Assembly: GCA_030770545.1 (NCBI GenBank)
Contig: JAUCMP010000026.1
Span: forward strand, 7,791,001 to 7,855,000
Origin: Macropodus opercularis
Taxonomy: Eukaryota > Chordata > Actinopteri > Anabantiformes > Osphronemidae
Direction: 5' to 3'
Length of the DNA stretch: 64,000 nt
Shown here: positions 11,051 through 21,634 of the stretch, in pieces
Position numbering within the stretch: the stretch's first letter is position 1
Layout: every line of letters starts with the position of its first letter
Program-made: the position numbers and the translations under genes
Notes under the pieces: generated by a model
Databases searched by the model: none
Told to the model about the DNA's origin: nothing
What the model saw: only the letters and a program-made list of their open reading frames with translations

Positions 11051-13354
11051 GCTGGACAGGGGAGGTGTGCATGCGGAGGCCCAGATAGGGCCAGCGTAAC
11101 CTTTCCTCCAGATTCCCCAGCTAAGTTGAAGCTGACTGCCCCACTTATATCACAAACAGGCTGCTGTACTTAGGCCTGGCCTGCCTGTCATGCCTGTGTG
11201 CTAACTTGTTTTCCCCGTAACTCCACCCTCATCCCCTCTCTTCTCGCAAACTTCTGGCACCGAAACTGCGCTGCTACGGCTCCAAACCCACACCCACCTC
11301 CCTGAGGTCATGCTTATGTGAGTCATACTAAGGCCTCCGTTAGCAGCCAGGCCAACACACCTGCTACAGGAAAGCTGCACTGCCAGCTCAGGACTGACAC
11401 GTAAAATGTGGTCACCAAGGTTTTCGCTGTATTTATAAAGTGTAGCCAGAATAAAGTTAAGAAAGCGAACATGAGACACATTGGGATTGTGGTCGTGCGA
11501 ATGACAGAGACATGCTGTTATTTTCACCAAAGCACCTGCTGTTATGCTGAATAATCAATTTTAGTAAAGTGGTGCCGTTTTCATTTGATGGCTTCCAGAC
11601 GTTTGTTGGGATCTCTGACGTATTTCCCTTTGTGTAAGTGCAACTGGTGATGTAACAGCCTATGTAGGTCAAGACACACTTGAATTCTCTGACGCTGAAT
11701 ATTGCGATTGATCTCAAAGTAAGGTTCTGAAAACACAGCCCAAAATACATGAACTCGTACATTTAAGCCACATATTCAGTATCATGGAAATGAAACCTTA
11801 GGGACGAGCAGTGGAGCAGTGTAGCCCTGAATGTCTACAGAAAACAGCTTAGGACTCCTTGTGCCCCCACATTTACCTGTAATGTGTAAATTAAAAACCT
11901 ATTTATAGCTGTATCAATAAATGGGGCACAGTGTTTACCTCTGCCCTAGAACCTTGTCTCTACCTGTGCCTACAGATAAATAGTCAAAATCCTAACTAGC
12001 TACGTCTAATTGATGTAATTGTTAATTTGTGGTGCCTTCTAGATGCCCTGGTGTATCAATCTACTAAATGATGTAGAGAAATATTTGAAGTGGATTCTCA
12101 TGAATGAATACTTTACGCGAACAAGGTCAAAGGTAATCGTTGTGATCTATGTGGCAGACGAGACCATGTGCTTTACATACTTTTAGCTCGGTGACTGCAT
12201 GTGCGATGTGTGTTTTGTGAAATGCGAGAGTGAAGTTGTTGGTTTTTTCCCCCCACTTGTTTTTTGACCCTGTGAGGAAACTGCACCAACAGTTTAACAA
12301 GGTCCAAAACGAGGTAGAAGCCCGCGCTCTATCAAGCACTGGTGCTGCCTTCTGGTGCTGTGGGAAAGGTGGGATACATTAGTTTCCCACAGACCCACTG
12401 GCTTTCATGCTGACTGTGGCTCTTGTAAGATTCCACTGGATTGACCTTTTCCATTAGCAACACGTTGTAATACGTTGGTTAAGAATATGCCTACAAATAT
12501 CACATTTACTATTATTGTACTATTTTACCTCATTTGTCAACTTCTGTAAATCAAGCATTTGTATTTTGAGTGTTTAAAATGTAAAGTGCAAAATCACAGA
12601 TAACATAACAACATAATACACCTATTTTTTAATTGCACAATTGGTGTTCATATACCACCCATTCATCAAAAATGTCATATAGATATTTTATCAAGACATT
12701 AAGCACAAGACGTGCAATGTTGAACCTGATATTGGCATCATCTAATATTTTGTTTGTCTGTGTGTGTGTGTTATGTCGCCAGTTTTATTTTTGTTTGTTT
12801 ATTTTTGTTTGTTTGTTTTATGTTTACCAAACTACATGACGGTTTCAGTCCAACTCCAAGACGGAATGTGATAATGTGTAATCCACATGTGAGAGGTCAC
12901 AAAACCTTCTGCCAGGATATAGTGAAAAGAAACACAGCAGGAACTTAACACTTTGCAAAAGTGATACATTTTATTCATTCCAAATCAAGACATCCATTAA
13001 GTGGAATACATTACATTAATTTATAATTGAGGTGTTATTTGATATTTCCTCTTAGCTTTTGACACGTTTTTTTCCTTTCCCAAAACATTTACAGTGTTCG
13101 ACTGAAACTGCTGTATAATTTTTGACTGACATAAAATGTCGCATAAGCCCTGTGCACGTTTTCAGCAGGGTAGTCCCAACCCCCGTGAACGCAGCATAAA
13201 CCGGAGCGACCTTTCGCCCAATTTAACGGCTGGAGGTTCATCGGGTTTACTCTGACACTGCTGACATCCACGGCCACGCCCACCAACGGCCACGCACCCT
13301 ATTTCCTCCAACCGCCCGGCGAGCACGCACTGTTCACGCGCTCTCCGCCTTCCC

Positions 13355-13391
13355 ATTGGCTGCAGCTCCGCACACACTCGGCCGTGATTGG
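13355..13391. promoter_or_regulatory. klf11: Paired inverted CCAAT boxes, klf11 promoter
   Basis: ATTGG (CCAAT on the minus strand) occurs at 13355-13359 and 13387-13391. The 32-bp spacing is about three helical turns and is typical of NF-Y pairs. The surrounding 13250-13420 is CpG-rich, and the klf11 start codon follows about 220 bp downstream. The transcription start cannot be placed from sequence alone. Confidence 0.5.
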
Positions 13392-13612
13392 CGGAGTGTT
13401 GCCACCCGCGGGTGCGTGTTGTGAGGTTTGTTTTTCTTTTTTTTCAGCCTCCCTATGTTTTACGCACACAGCTGAGAGAAAGGGAAGCCAGTCAGAGAAA
13501 AAAACGACCTCAACCCAACCCCAGCACAGGCTACAGCTCTGGCAGCCGCCGTCTCTTTGTTCTAAACTGGCTTTGACAACGAAAAAGTGATAGATAATTA
13601 TTTTATTCCTCA

Positions 13613-16600
13613 ATGCCATTGCGTAAATTTACAGAGATGGACTCACAAGGGGTAAGACTTTTTAAAAAAATCCAATTTCACCTTAATGCAACATTTATTT
13701 TTGTTTTCTTCCCGGTTGTTTACTAAGTGCTTTGACATTTCATTAACCGTATTTATGCTGTTTCAGCAGCAGAACTAAACGTTCTTATACCACTTGAATC
13801 CTAGTATTTTGTGTTATGGCAAAGCGCGTTGCCAAATCTACTCTTAATAAATTAAAGTTTAAAATCGTATTTTTACAACGCAGGTTTTTTTTTAAGTGTT
13901 GTTGCTTTGTGGCCAGTATAAATATTCTGACCCAAGCAATTCTGGTCTTAGGTAATAAATGTTGAATTTGTACGTAAGAATGTCGGCGTACACAAATAGT
14001 TTAATCGGGTATTCGCTTTAGAAGTTGTTTCATGCGCATAAGTTTCCTGTGAAATGTATATTGGAGGTAAAAACGTCAGAAGGCTACTTCCTGGTCGCTT
14101 ATGGGGATTTCACATGGCTCATCGCGCAGCGCGTCACTCTTTGGTCTATATTTGGCGATGGGAGGCGTCCTGGCGCTCAGCCACGGGCAGTGCGCGCTGC
14201 GCCGGGGTGTAGTCACCAACACCCCGCGCTCCCGGACTGGCACCATCATGCGGTGTGACCCGGGACCCTTAGGTGCGGGAACAGTGACTGGACGGATGAG
14301 AAAACTGTGTTTTTCCATTCGCGTCTACAGAGGAGGCTTCTCCTTCTCCTGTTCACGTTTACGCAATAATCAGATGGTTGTCAAAGTTCAGTCAGCTCAG
14401 AGTACTACGCAATATGAGTAGTTGAAAAATAACTACAATGATCACATCACGTGGTGTTATTAGTACTTTCGTTTAGTATTGTTTGTCTGATGTTGCCTGG
14501 TTGTTTCTCTTAGACTGAGTCTATGAATCATTGTGGGTCCTACACAAAGAGAAGAAGGCACGACAGTGAGCAGTCTGTCTCCAGCGGAACCTGTGGTCTG
14601 GAGTACACAGACCTGGAGGCAGCTGAAGCGCTGGTGTGTATGAGCTCCTGGGGCCAGAGCCTCTTCCTAGGCAGCAACAGGCCGAACCCTTGCAAGCCCA
14701 GACCCCTCACACCGGCTTCAGACTCCTGCGACTCCCTCCTGCCTCCAGAACTTGCAGAGCCTTCGAAGGACTTTGTGTCCCTCTCCTCCCTGGTAAGAGT
14801 CCCATTATGCCATTAAATAGTCGAATGAACTTTCAGTTTGACTGTGCATTATACACAGCTATCATTAAGGTGTGCAGTGAGCTCTGTGGTATTTTTGTGT
14901 TGGCAAACACATCAGAACGTTACATGACTCACTGTCTCCATCAGATTACTCTTAGGAGTCTCTTTTGCTTGACACCCACACTGAAAATACTGTATTTTCA
15001 CACAGTGATCTGAAGAAAGAACTTGTGATGCTCACATATTTTAAAGAGAAGTAATGAAAAATAAATGTTACTCTGATGAGACAACCCATATTACAGAATG
15101 TGCCATATTTAAGGGTTAGTCATTATTGCATCATTGGTTGTTGTTGACTACTTATATGCAGCCTGGGGCTAAAAATAAAAAGAAAACACCCTGATTTGTA
15201 AGGATTGCGAGGGTTGAAAACGGATTCAGGACACTTTGTGGTGGGTCATAAAGACGTGACATGTGATTTTCCTTGGTGCTGTTGGTGATGACGGTTGATC
15301 CATGTCACTCTAGCCTTTAAGTCAAAACGAGTCTCAGTAAGTTGAAAACGTCAGCGCCCACGCTCATAGCAGATTCTTCCAGGTGGGCTATGATAGTGAG
15401 CTGATGTTTGTCCCTGGGGGTGAGCCCACAGTAGAACATTCCTGTGTCCTGTCAACAGCCAAAGGGCTTGAAGGCACAAAGGTGACGTGATCAGTGATCG
15501 GTATCTTGAACCAACGATGGAAACGTTTCCTCTGTTTTCTTTGATTAAACCTACAAACACAGTTGTTTGTTAACCAACAACAAAAGCAGGTACTAAAATG
15601 TGCAATTACATTTCGTATTTTACTTCTCTTTCTAGTGTATGACTCCACCTCACAGTCCCAGCTTTGTCGAGAATTCAACATCAAACTCTGGCCCCCAGTT
15701 GAGCTCCAGCCCTGTTGTGTCCCTGCAGCGCTGTGGTTCTGGGCCTCATCAACCTGTCTTGGCACCTATTGCTGAAAAGACCCCATCCCTCCGTTGTCCA
15801 CCTCATCCCTGCAGAGCCATGGCAACCAGTGTCATCCGCCACACTGCAGACAGCATCCCCTGCCAACACCAAATTCCAGTGGCCCCCAAACCAGAGACAT
15901 TTAGACAAACGGTCATGACTACAGTCTGCCAGAAACAGCGGCAGCACGTGACAAAGACTGAGCAGATAACCACACCTCCATCTCCTCCAGGTCTTCTCAC
16001 GACCTCAGAAACAGAACATCAGCCCAGTCCCCTAAAACTCTGTTTAGATGGTGCATCCACCTCCACTTGTATTGTTACCCAACCTCAAACCACACCCACT
16101 CCCGTTCCCACAACCCTGCCCCCGCCTCCAGTCAACAGCCCTCAAATCATCTGCCACATGTTCCCTGTCAGCAGCCAACCGGGGATAATCTCAGCCTTTA
16201 TCCCCAGTGCGGTTCAAACGTCCAGTGCTGGAATTTGTACCACGAACACACCCATCCTCCCCCAGCCCACCTCAGCCAACACTGCTCCCATCCAGCAGTC
16301 CCTCATTGTGGGCTCTGCGGTGCCGCAGGGTACAGTGATGCTGGTTGTCCCTCAGTCCTCAGTCTCTCAGGCCCCTCACTGCCCACAGACTGTCATGACC
16401 CTAGGTAACACCAAATTGCTACCTCTGGCCCCGGCCCCTGTGTACATGCCAGCAGGGCCCGGCGGCAACATCACAGCAACAAAGTTGGACTTTTCCCGCA
16501 GGAGGAATTACGTGTGCAACTTCGCAGGCTGCAGGAAGACTTACTTCAAGAGCTCACACCTCAAGGCTCACCTCCGAACACACACAGGTGAGCTTGTGCT

Positions 16601-17104
16601 GGAGGGTTGAAAGTCGAGAGGATGAGGAATGAGCCAAAGTGTGACTAGAGATGAGTGTTGCATCCTGGCAGTTAAGCATTCCTTCCTTGGCCTTGTCATT
16701 TTGATGGGAAGAGAGCGTGAGCTCATTGTTTTGTGTAAGAGCCGTATTTGTATGATTGCAGTGTGACTCACTTGTTTAATCCCTGCTCTCCCTTCCTCTT
16801 AGGCGAGAAGCCTTTCAGCTGCAGCTGGGACGGCTGCGATAAGAGGTTCGCCCGCTCTGACGAGCTCTCCCGTCACCGGCGAACACACACTGGCGAGAAG
16901 AAATTTGTGTGTCCCGTGTGCGAGCGGCGGTTTATGCGTAGCGATCACCTCACCAAACACGCTCGCCGCCACATGACCACGAAGAAAATATCCTCCTGGC
17001 AGGCAGATGTTCGAAGCCTGAACAAAATGGCTGCCGGCAAAGCACCTCAGTCAAAACCAGGACTTGCCACACTAAGCATGCTGGTACCTGCCAGCTCGAA
17101 TTAG
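13613..17104 (+). CDS. klf11: Krueppel-like factor 11 (TIEG2), complete, 4 exons
   Basis: KLF11 is a nuclear Sp/KLF factor that binds GC/CACCC boxes and represses TGF-beta-responsive and metabolic genes through Sin3. Exons: 13613-13651, 14514-14792, 15636-16587 and 16803-17104 (TAG), 523 residues in all. A Sin3-interaction-like helix (EAAEALVCMSSWGQ) sits near residue 50 after the family motif RRHDSE. The KLF10/11 motif ATSVIRHTAD is in exon three, followed by a long Pro/Ser/Thr-rich region. Three C2H2 fingers lie at about 399-481 (CNFAGCRKTYFKSSHLKAH, CSWDGCDKRFARSDELSRH, CPVCERRFMRSDHLTKH) and are split by the last intron after HTG. EALVCMSSWGQ and grhl1 upstream favour KLF11 over KLF10. 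The 13-residue first exon rests on phase and a good GTAAGA donor, so the start is the least certain part. Two teleost klf11 copies exist, and which one this is remains open. Confidence 0.92.
13652..14513 (+). other. klf11: klf11 intron 1 with a CpG-rich patch
   Basis: The intron is AT-rich up to about 14080, then strongly GC- and CpG-rich (about 14085-14300), then AT-rich again. The patch carries an ATG-initiated open frame of 106 codons (14101-14421) with no family I recognise. It could be an alternative promoter or first exon. No donor consistent with exon two is obvious. Confidence 0.5.
14793..15635 (+). other. klf11: klf11 intron 2
   Basis: Non-coding sequence between the donor GTAAGA after 14792 and the acceptor TTTCTAG before 15636. 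I see no repeat family or RNA gene. Confidence 0.7.
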
Positions 17105-17393
17105 ACAATGAACACTTCCATCCTACCCACTCCCAACATGCCACAGGGACACAGGGAACAGCCAAGCACAACAGGCTGCTGCTCTTTTACTCACGGGAAT
17201 GAAAGAAAAACATGCACTGGACTCTTTGATGTTCTCTCTACTGCTCATTTGTACATTTCTCTAATGTTTTTTTTCGTTTACTATATGATTTGTATTATGT
17301 GTATACACTCTTGCCAAAGCCTTTGTAAGTTGTTTGTGTTATTCATTTTAACACCCCCCACATCTCCCACAACAGTTTTTGTTTGTGATAATA

Positions 17394-17425
<32 letters not shown>

Positions 17426-18700
17426 CTCACACAGTATGTCTGTGAATGTATTGTTTGATGTACTATGAAATGCAATTATTTGTCATATATGGGAAAATTA
17501 TGACAAAATGTAAATATGAATATTAATCAACAGTACTATGATTTTACCTTAATTATATCTCCCTGACTTTCATATTATTTAATACATATTTGTAATTAAA
17601 ATGATTAAATTAAGTTTTCTTTGTCTAGTGTTGGTTTTTCAGTATTAAATGTGGGAAGAAGGAGGTTGTGCGAGTGCCTGCCCACATCCTGCGTGCGTCA
17701 CACTCTCACAGCCTCCTTCTTTAGGTCAGCTGAAATTCATGTTCCTCCTAATGTGCTGACTACTCAGTGGGTCACTTCCTGCTGGGTGAATTATATTGGT
17801 GTCATAAAAGTTCTTCTGGTGAGGCCATCTGGGGACATTGTGTTCTGTTCTTTTAGATCAGAGCCCGAGTTGCCGTTGAGTCACAGCAGAACAACACAAA
17901 GATTCGTCAACAGATTTGAGCCCATTCAGCTCTGTCTCACGGGAACGTGCAGGTGGTGGCGGGGCTGCGTGATTCTTGCATAATTCATCACTCTAAAGTA
18001 TTTTTATCACTCATCACCAGTCAGTGTGCCCTGAAACATCCAAGCCTCATAAAATGCCAGGGCTGCAGAAGAGCAGCTGCGAGGGCTCAAATGAAAAATG
18101 TATAATGTACATTAACGAAGTATTAAGTAAGATGCTGTTGGACCAAGTTTGACTCTGTGACGTTTCAGTTCTATACACGTTCATAATCAGTGGCGCTGCA
18201 CCCAGTAACAGCACGATTCTTCCAATCAGACGGGGAAAAATGTGAAGTGCCGGGGGTGCGACCAATCAGCGGTCTTCCCTGCTCACCGCCCCTTTGCCTT
18301 ACTGACCGACATTTTCAATGGCCGCGTGCCACCTGGGCAGCGGTGTCCAGCGACACCTGCTGGCGATAACACGTCACAACCGCCACCGCTAGCTTGACGT
18401 AGTTACAATAAAACAAGAAAACGCTATTGCCTGAACACGTTTGTAATATTTCTGATAATAAAACAGTTACATACAATTCTATTCGGCTAATCTGGGCACA
18501 CAGTGGGTGACAAAACACTTTTTAACACTTTCTGTATCAGTAACATTTTAACTGTTGAACTGTGAAAGAAATTTCAAACACAAACAAACAAAACATGTTT
18601 TAACACGTAAAAAACAAAAAAAGTGTAAGTTGAAAAATCAAGGTAGAATAATTAATTTGAATCTTTTCATTCACACACATAGGTGTAATTTTATTTTAGC
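17105..18700 (+). other. klf11 3'UTR and klf11-dnaaf2 spacer
   Basis: AT-rich 3' sequence holds ATTAAA poly(A) variants at 17595-17600 and 17604-17609 and an AT microsatellite at 17397-17425. From about 17630 to 18700 I see no gene or known repeat. Confidence 0.55.
17397..17425. repeat. (AT)n microsatellite
   Basis: Twenty-nine bases of alternating A and T in the klf11 3'UTR. Confidence 0.95.
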
Positions 18701-18758
18701 ATAACCACTTGTGTGCACCACATTAAATGTTTCTCGACGGAGGGGTAATCTTGTTGCA

Positions 18759-18786
18759 CCAATGACCTCCTTGTTGCTATGGTTAC
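18759..18786 (-). promoter_or_regulatory. dnaaf2: RFX X-box and CCAAT box upstream of dnaaf2
   Basis: Read on the minus strand, 18773-18786 is GTAACCATAGCAAC, a full match to the RFX X-box consensus GTNRCC-N2-RGYAAC. A CCAAT box sits at 18759-18763. The X-box ends 203 bp before the dnaaf2 ATG, the usual range for ciliary genes driven by RFX with FOXJ1. Motif and distance are seen in the sequence. RFX control of this gene is inferred. Confidence 0.65.
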
Positions 18787-18989
18787 ATCAGCACAACTCA
18801 AACGTAACGCTGGTTTGTTGTCGAAGCTTTTGGCCGTAACGTTATTTGAGGTAAGACGTATTAACTGATATAAACCAAAGCAGAGGACGAACATATCCTG
18901 GTTTGCAGACATTGAAATTTAGCGTATTTTACCTCTAAGTTTGTTTTGGGGCGTTTAGTTTCACGTCGGTTCGGGTGGAAATCGTCAGC

Positions 18990-20991
18990 ATGGAGGTCGG
19001 AGAAAAGCTGCGCGAACTGAATATGACAGGGGAGGAAATCGACAAACTGACTAAAGCTTTCAAAGATGACACGTTTAAAGAAATGCTGCGCGAATACGCC
19101 CAAGAAATATCAGACCCCGAGAACAGGAGAAAGTATGAAGAGGAGATCAAACTTTTGGAGCGAGAGAGAGGAAACAGCCTAGAGTTTATTCACCCGAAAC
19201 CATTCAGGGCTCTCAAGACGAGCGTGAGCGGCAAGCAGAAGTGTTTCATCAATATCTGTGGGAGCGATAAAGTAGGCAAGCCTGAATGTAAGTGTGGAGT
19301 ATCTGAGGATGGACACAGAGGCCACAACTGGGCCCTGCCTCACAGTCTGCACCCGGGGAGACGAGACACAGACCCGAACGGTAACAAGATCATGATCTAC
19401 GACGTTGTTTTCCACCCTGACACGCTCCACATAGCAAGTAAAAGCGAGAAATTCATGGATATGGTGGTCAAGACAGCCACTCAGGGAATCCAGAACGCCT
19501 TCAACGTGAGTCTGGACGAAAACAACGTCCGAGAGATAAACACAAAGTACAAGGGTACCCCTCAGCCTTGTGTCATCCGTAGACCCATACCTGGATACAA
19601 AGCCAAGCAGCCCTCAGAGCTCGCTGACCGTCTTTCCTTCCCATACCCAGATGAAAAGAGACCTGTTACATCCTCACAGAGCAAACCTGCAACAAAAACC
19701 AGCAGTCATTCCCAAACTAAGAGCTTCCAGATCCAACTTCAGAAAACCAAAGAGGCGACAAAACCAAACTACACTGTAAAATACAGATCCGTCATTGATC
19801 TGCAGGACTATAGATGCTCCAGAGACTCAACAAAGGGCCCCAGGCCTAATGCAATAGTGGTCACCGTTGACTTGCCACTTGTGAAGTCGGTCACAGATGC
19901 CAGCCTGGAGGTGAAAGAAAGAAGCCTGCTGCTGGAAACCAAGAAACCAGCCTACAGACTGGAGCTGTCTTTAGCCTACTCTGTGGATGAAGATAAAGGA
20001 GAAGCCAAGTTCAACAAACACACAGGACAACTGATAGTGACGCTGCCTGTTCTTCCATCTGATAAGGCTTACGACTTTGCATTAGCACCTGTTAGCGATG
20101 CCCGGCGTGTAAATGAAAGTGGAGAGTCCGAGGAGGAAGAATGGAAGGAGAAGCAAGGCAATAACGGCGAGGAGGAGAATGACAAGGAGGAAGGAAAAGT
20201 TAAAGAGGAGGATTTAAGGCAGACCACAACAACGAGAAAAGGTGATGATGATGATGATGATGATAAAGAAAGAGGTCAGGAGACACGCACAAACAAAAAA
20301 GGGCAAGAAAGTGTGGAGGAGGAGAGAGGAGTCGAAACACAAGAAAGTGACAAGACTTATGAAAGTGGACAAGAGCAGGAAGATGGTGAAGTTAGAAAAT
20401 ATAATCTACGAGAACCACAGGACGAGAACGAGAATAAAACGTTTAGTCAAAATAAGGTGTGGGGAGAGTGTGACGGAGCAGCAGTAAATCAGGAACAAGA
20501 TGTATTTGTACATTTGGACACTTGTTTGGCGTCAACACCCAAAATGAAGCATTCAGACATCCAAAGGCAGACTGACAACACAGGAGAGGCTGTTCACTCG
20601 GCATTAAAGGTGAGAAATCATTCTAAGACTTTATACATATGTTTTTATACATACTATGTGCGTTTCTTAAATATATTCTATTTTCTAGGTCGAGGAAGAA
20701 GCTGCATTTCAGAGTCACACATCCAGTGAAGAGTCCCAAACAACTGCTGCTGTGCCTTTCACAATCCCAGCTAGCAGTTCAAACCACATTGTCAACAGAG
20801 GGCCTGTAACCGATGAAGAGGTCATTGTGAGCTCAGGAAAGCAAGAGGAGATAGAGGATACAGACGAGGACAAGCTCCCAGCTGCTGTACTGAGAGAAAT
20901 TGATGAACATGGTAATGAAAAGATCATCAGCAATCATTCCACTTCTGCTGGAATTACCTTCCAAAACACCCTGATATATCAGCTAGACTGA
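18990..20991 (+). CDS. dnaaf2: Dynein axonemal assembly factor 2 / kintoun, 2 exons
   Basis: DNAAF2 is a cytoplasmic PIH-family co-chaperone that helps HSP90/HSP70 pre-assemble outer and inner dynein arms before import into motile cilia. Exons are 18990-20609 and 20689-20991 (TGA), with a 78-nt intron, giving 640 residues. The ATG has a strong context (AGCATGG). An in-frame GTG upstream at 18975 is not a likely start. The N-terminal helix and PIH1 domain span about 10-205 (SDPENRRKYEEEIKLLERER, IYDVVFHPDTL, KYKGTPQP, RPIPGYK). A CS/p23-like domain spans about 260-357. The acidic, low-complexity tail includes seven Asp encoded by a GAT repeat. The gene is convergent with lrr1, as in the human 14q21 neighbourhood. 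The ciliary X-box upstream fits the role. Confidence 0.94.
20242..20262 (+). repeat. dnaaf2: In-frame (GAT)7 repeat in dnaaf2
   Basis: Seven GAT codons give an uninterrupted Asp7 run (about residues 418-424) in the acidic tail. Length may vary without a frame change. Confidence 0.95.
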
Positions 20992-21136
20992 GTTGTGTGT
21001 GGAATCAGTTGTTTTCTACTGTATTAATACTAGTTTCTATGTTGCTGGTATCAAATCTGTAGCATATTAAATATAATCAAGGTAACTCTTCTGGCACCAG
21101 AAATGACAAACACTACAAACTATTTCAATATGCTAG

Positions 21137-21142
21137 AATAAA
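21137..21142 (+). terminator. dnaaf2: dnaaf2 poly(A) signal
   Basis: Canonical AATAAA 146 nt after the dnaaf2 stop codon. It implies a short 3'UTR that ends before the convergent lrr1 transcript. Confidence 0.7.
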
Positions 21143-21581
21143 AAGGCTTTCTGTGATTTTATTTACTTTTATTCAAATTATCCACATATACGTACACATA
21201 TAAAAGCTGTGGGTAAAAACCAACTTCACTTAACTCACAATCATGAATCCCGAGGCACTGTGTTAAGAAACTCATCTAATTCCTTAATTCCCCTGCATGT
21301 CAGAATTGGGTCAGTAGGGGGACCTGGATTTTGCTCTGACAAGCAGAAAGAACAGAAAAAGACAGTGTGTGTCATTTTGTCAGTGTTGCTGCTAGTTACA
21401 GAGCAGGAGTGAACATACTTGTGCTTGTTGTCTTTGAAATGTAAGATGTATTATTATTATTATTAACCAGAGGCAACACCACACTGTCCTTCTATTGCCG
21501 TGACCGCGACATTGTGCTAGTTGAGTTACCTAGTGTAGATTCTTGTATCAAAATTTGCAAACTTCTGCAAAATCCACAGCA

Positions 21582-21587
21582 TTTATT
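21582..21587 (-). terminator. lrr1: lrr1 poly(A) signal
   Basis: TTTATT on the plus strand is AATAAA on the minus strand, 48 nt beyond the lrr1 stop. The two convergent transcripts would leave about 0.4 kb between them. Confidence 0.65.
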
Positions 21588-21634
21588 TTTTGACCCTATG
21601 ATGTGCTTTCAGTTAAACCAGAGTTGCTTCCTGC

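Larger units (their letters stand above)
7850..13300. other. grhl1-klf11 intergenic region
   Basis: This 5.4 kb has no convincing gene. Open frames are short, most start with non-ATG codons, and none matches a family I know. It contains an RFX/NF-Y-like motif cluster (9479-9608), two copies of a short dispersed motif (8369-8390 and 10860-10881), and a 10-bp inverted repeat (11001-11010 with 11041-11050). The human GRHL1-KLF11 interval also lacks a protein gene as far as I recall. Confidence 0.7.

Noticed and set aside
13613..17104. Assignment of the second gene to KLF10
   Set aside because: The shared ATSVIRHTAD motif fits both, but RRHDSE, EALVCMSSWGQ and synteny with grhl1 point to KLF11.
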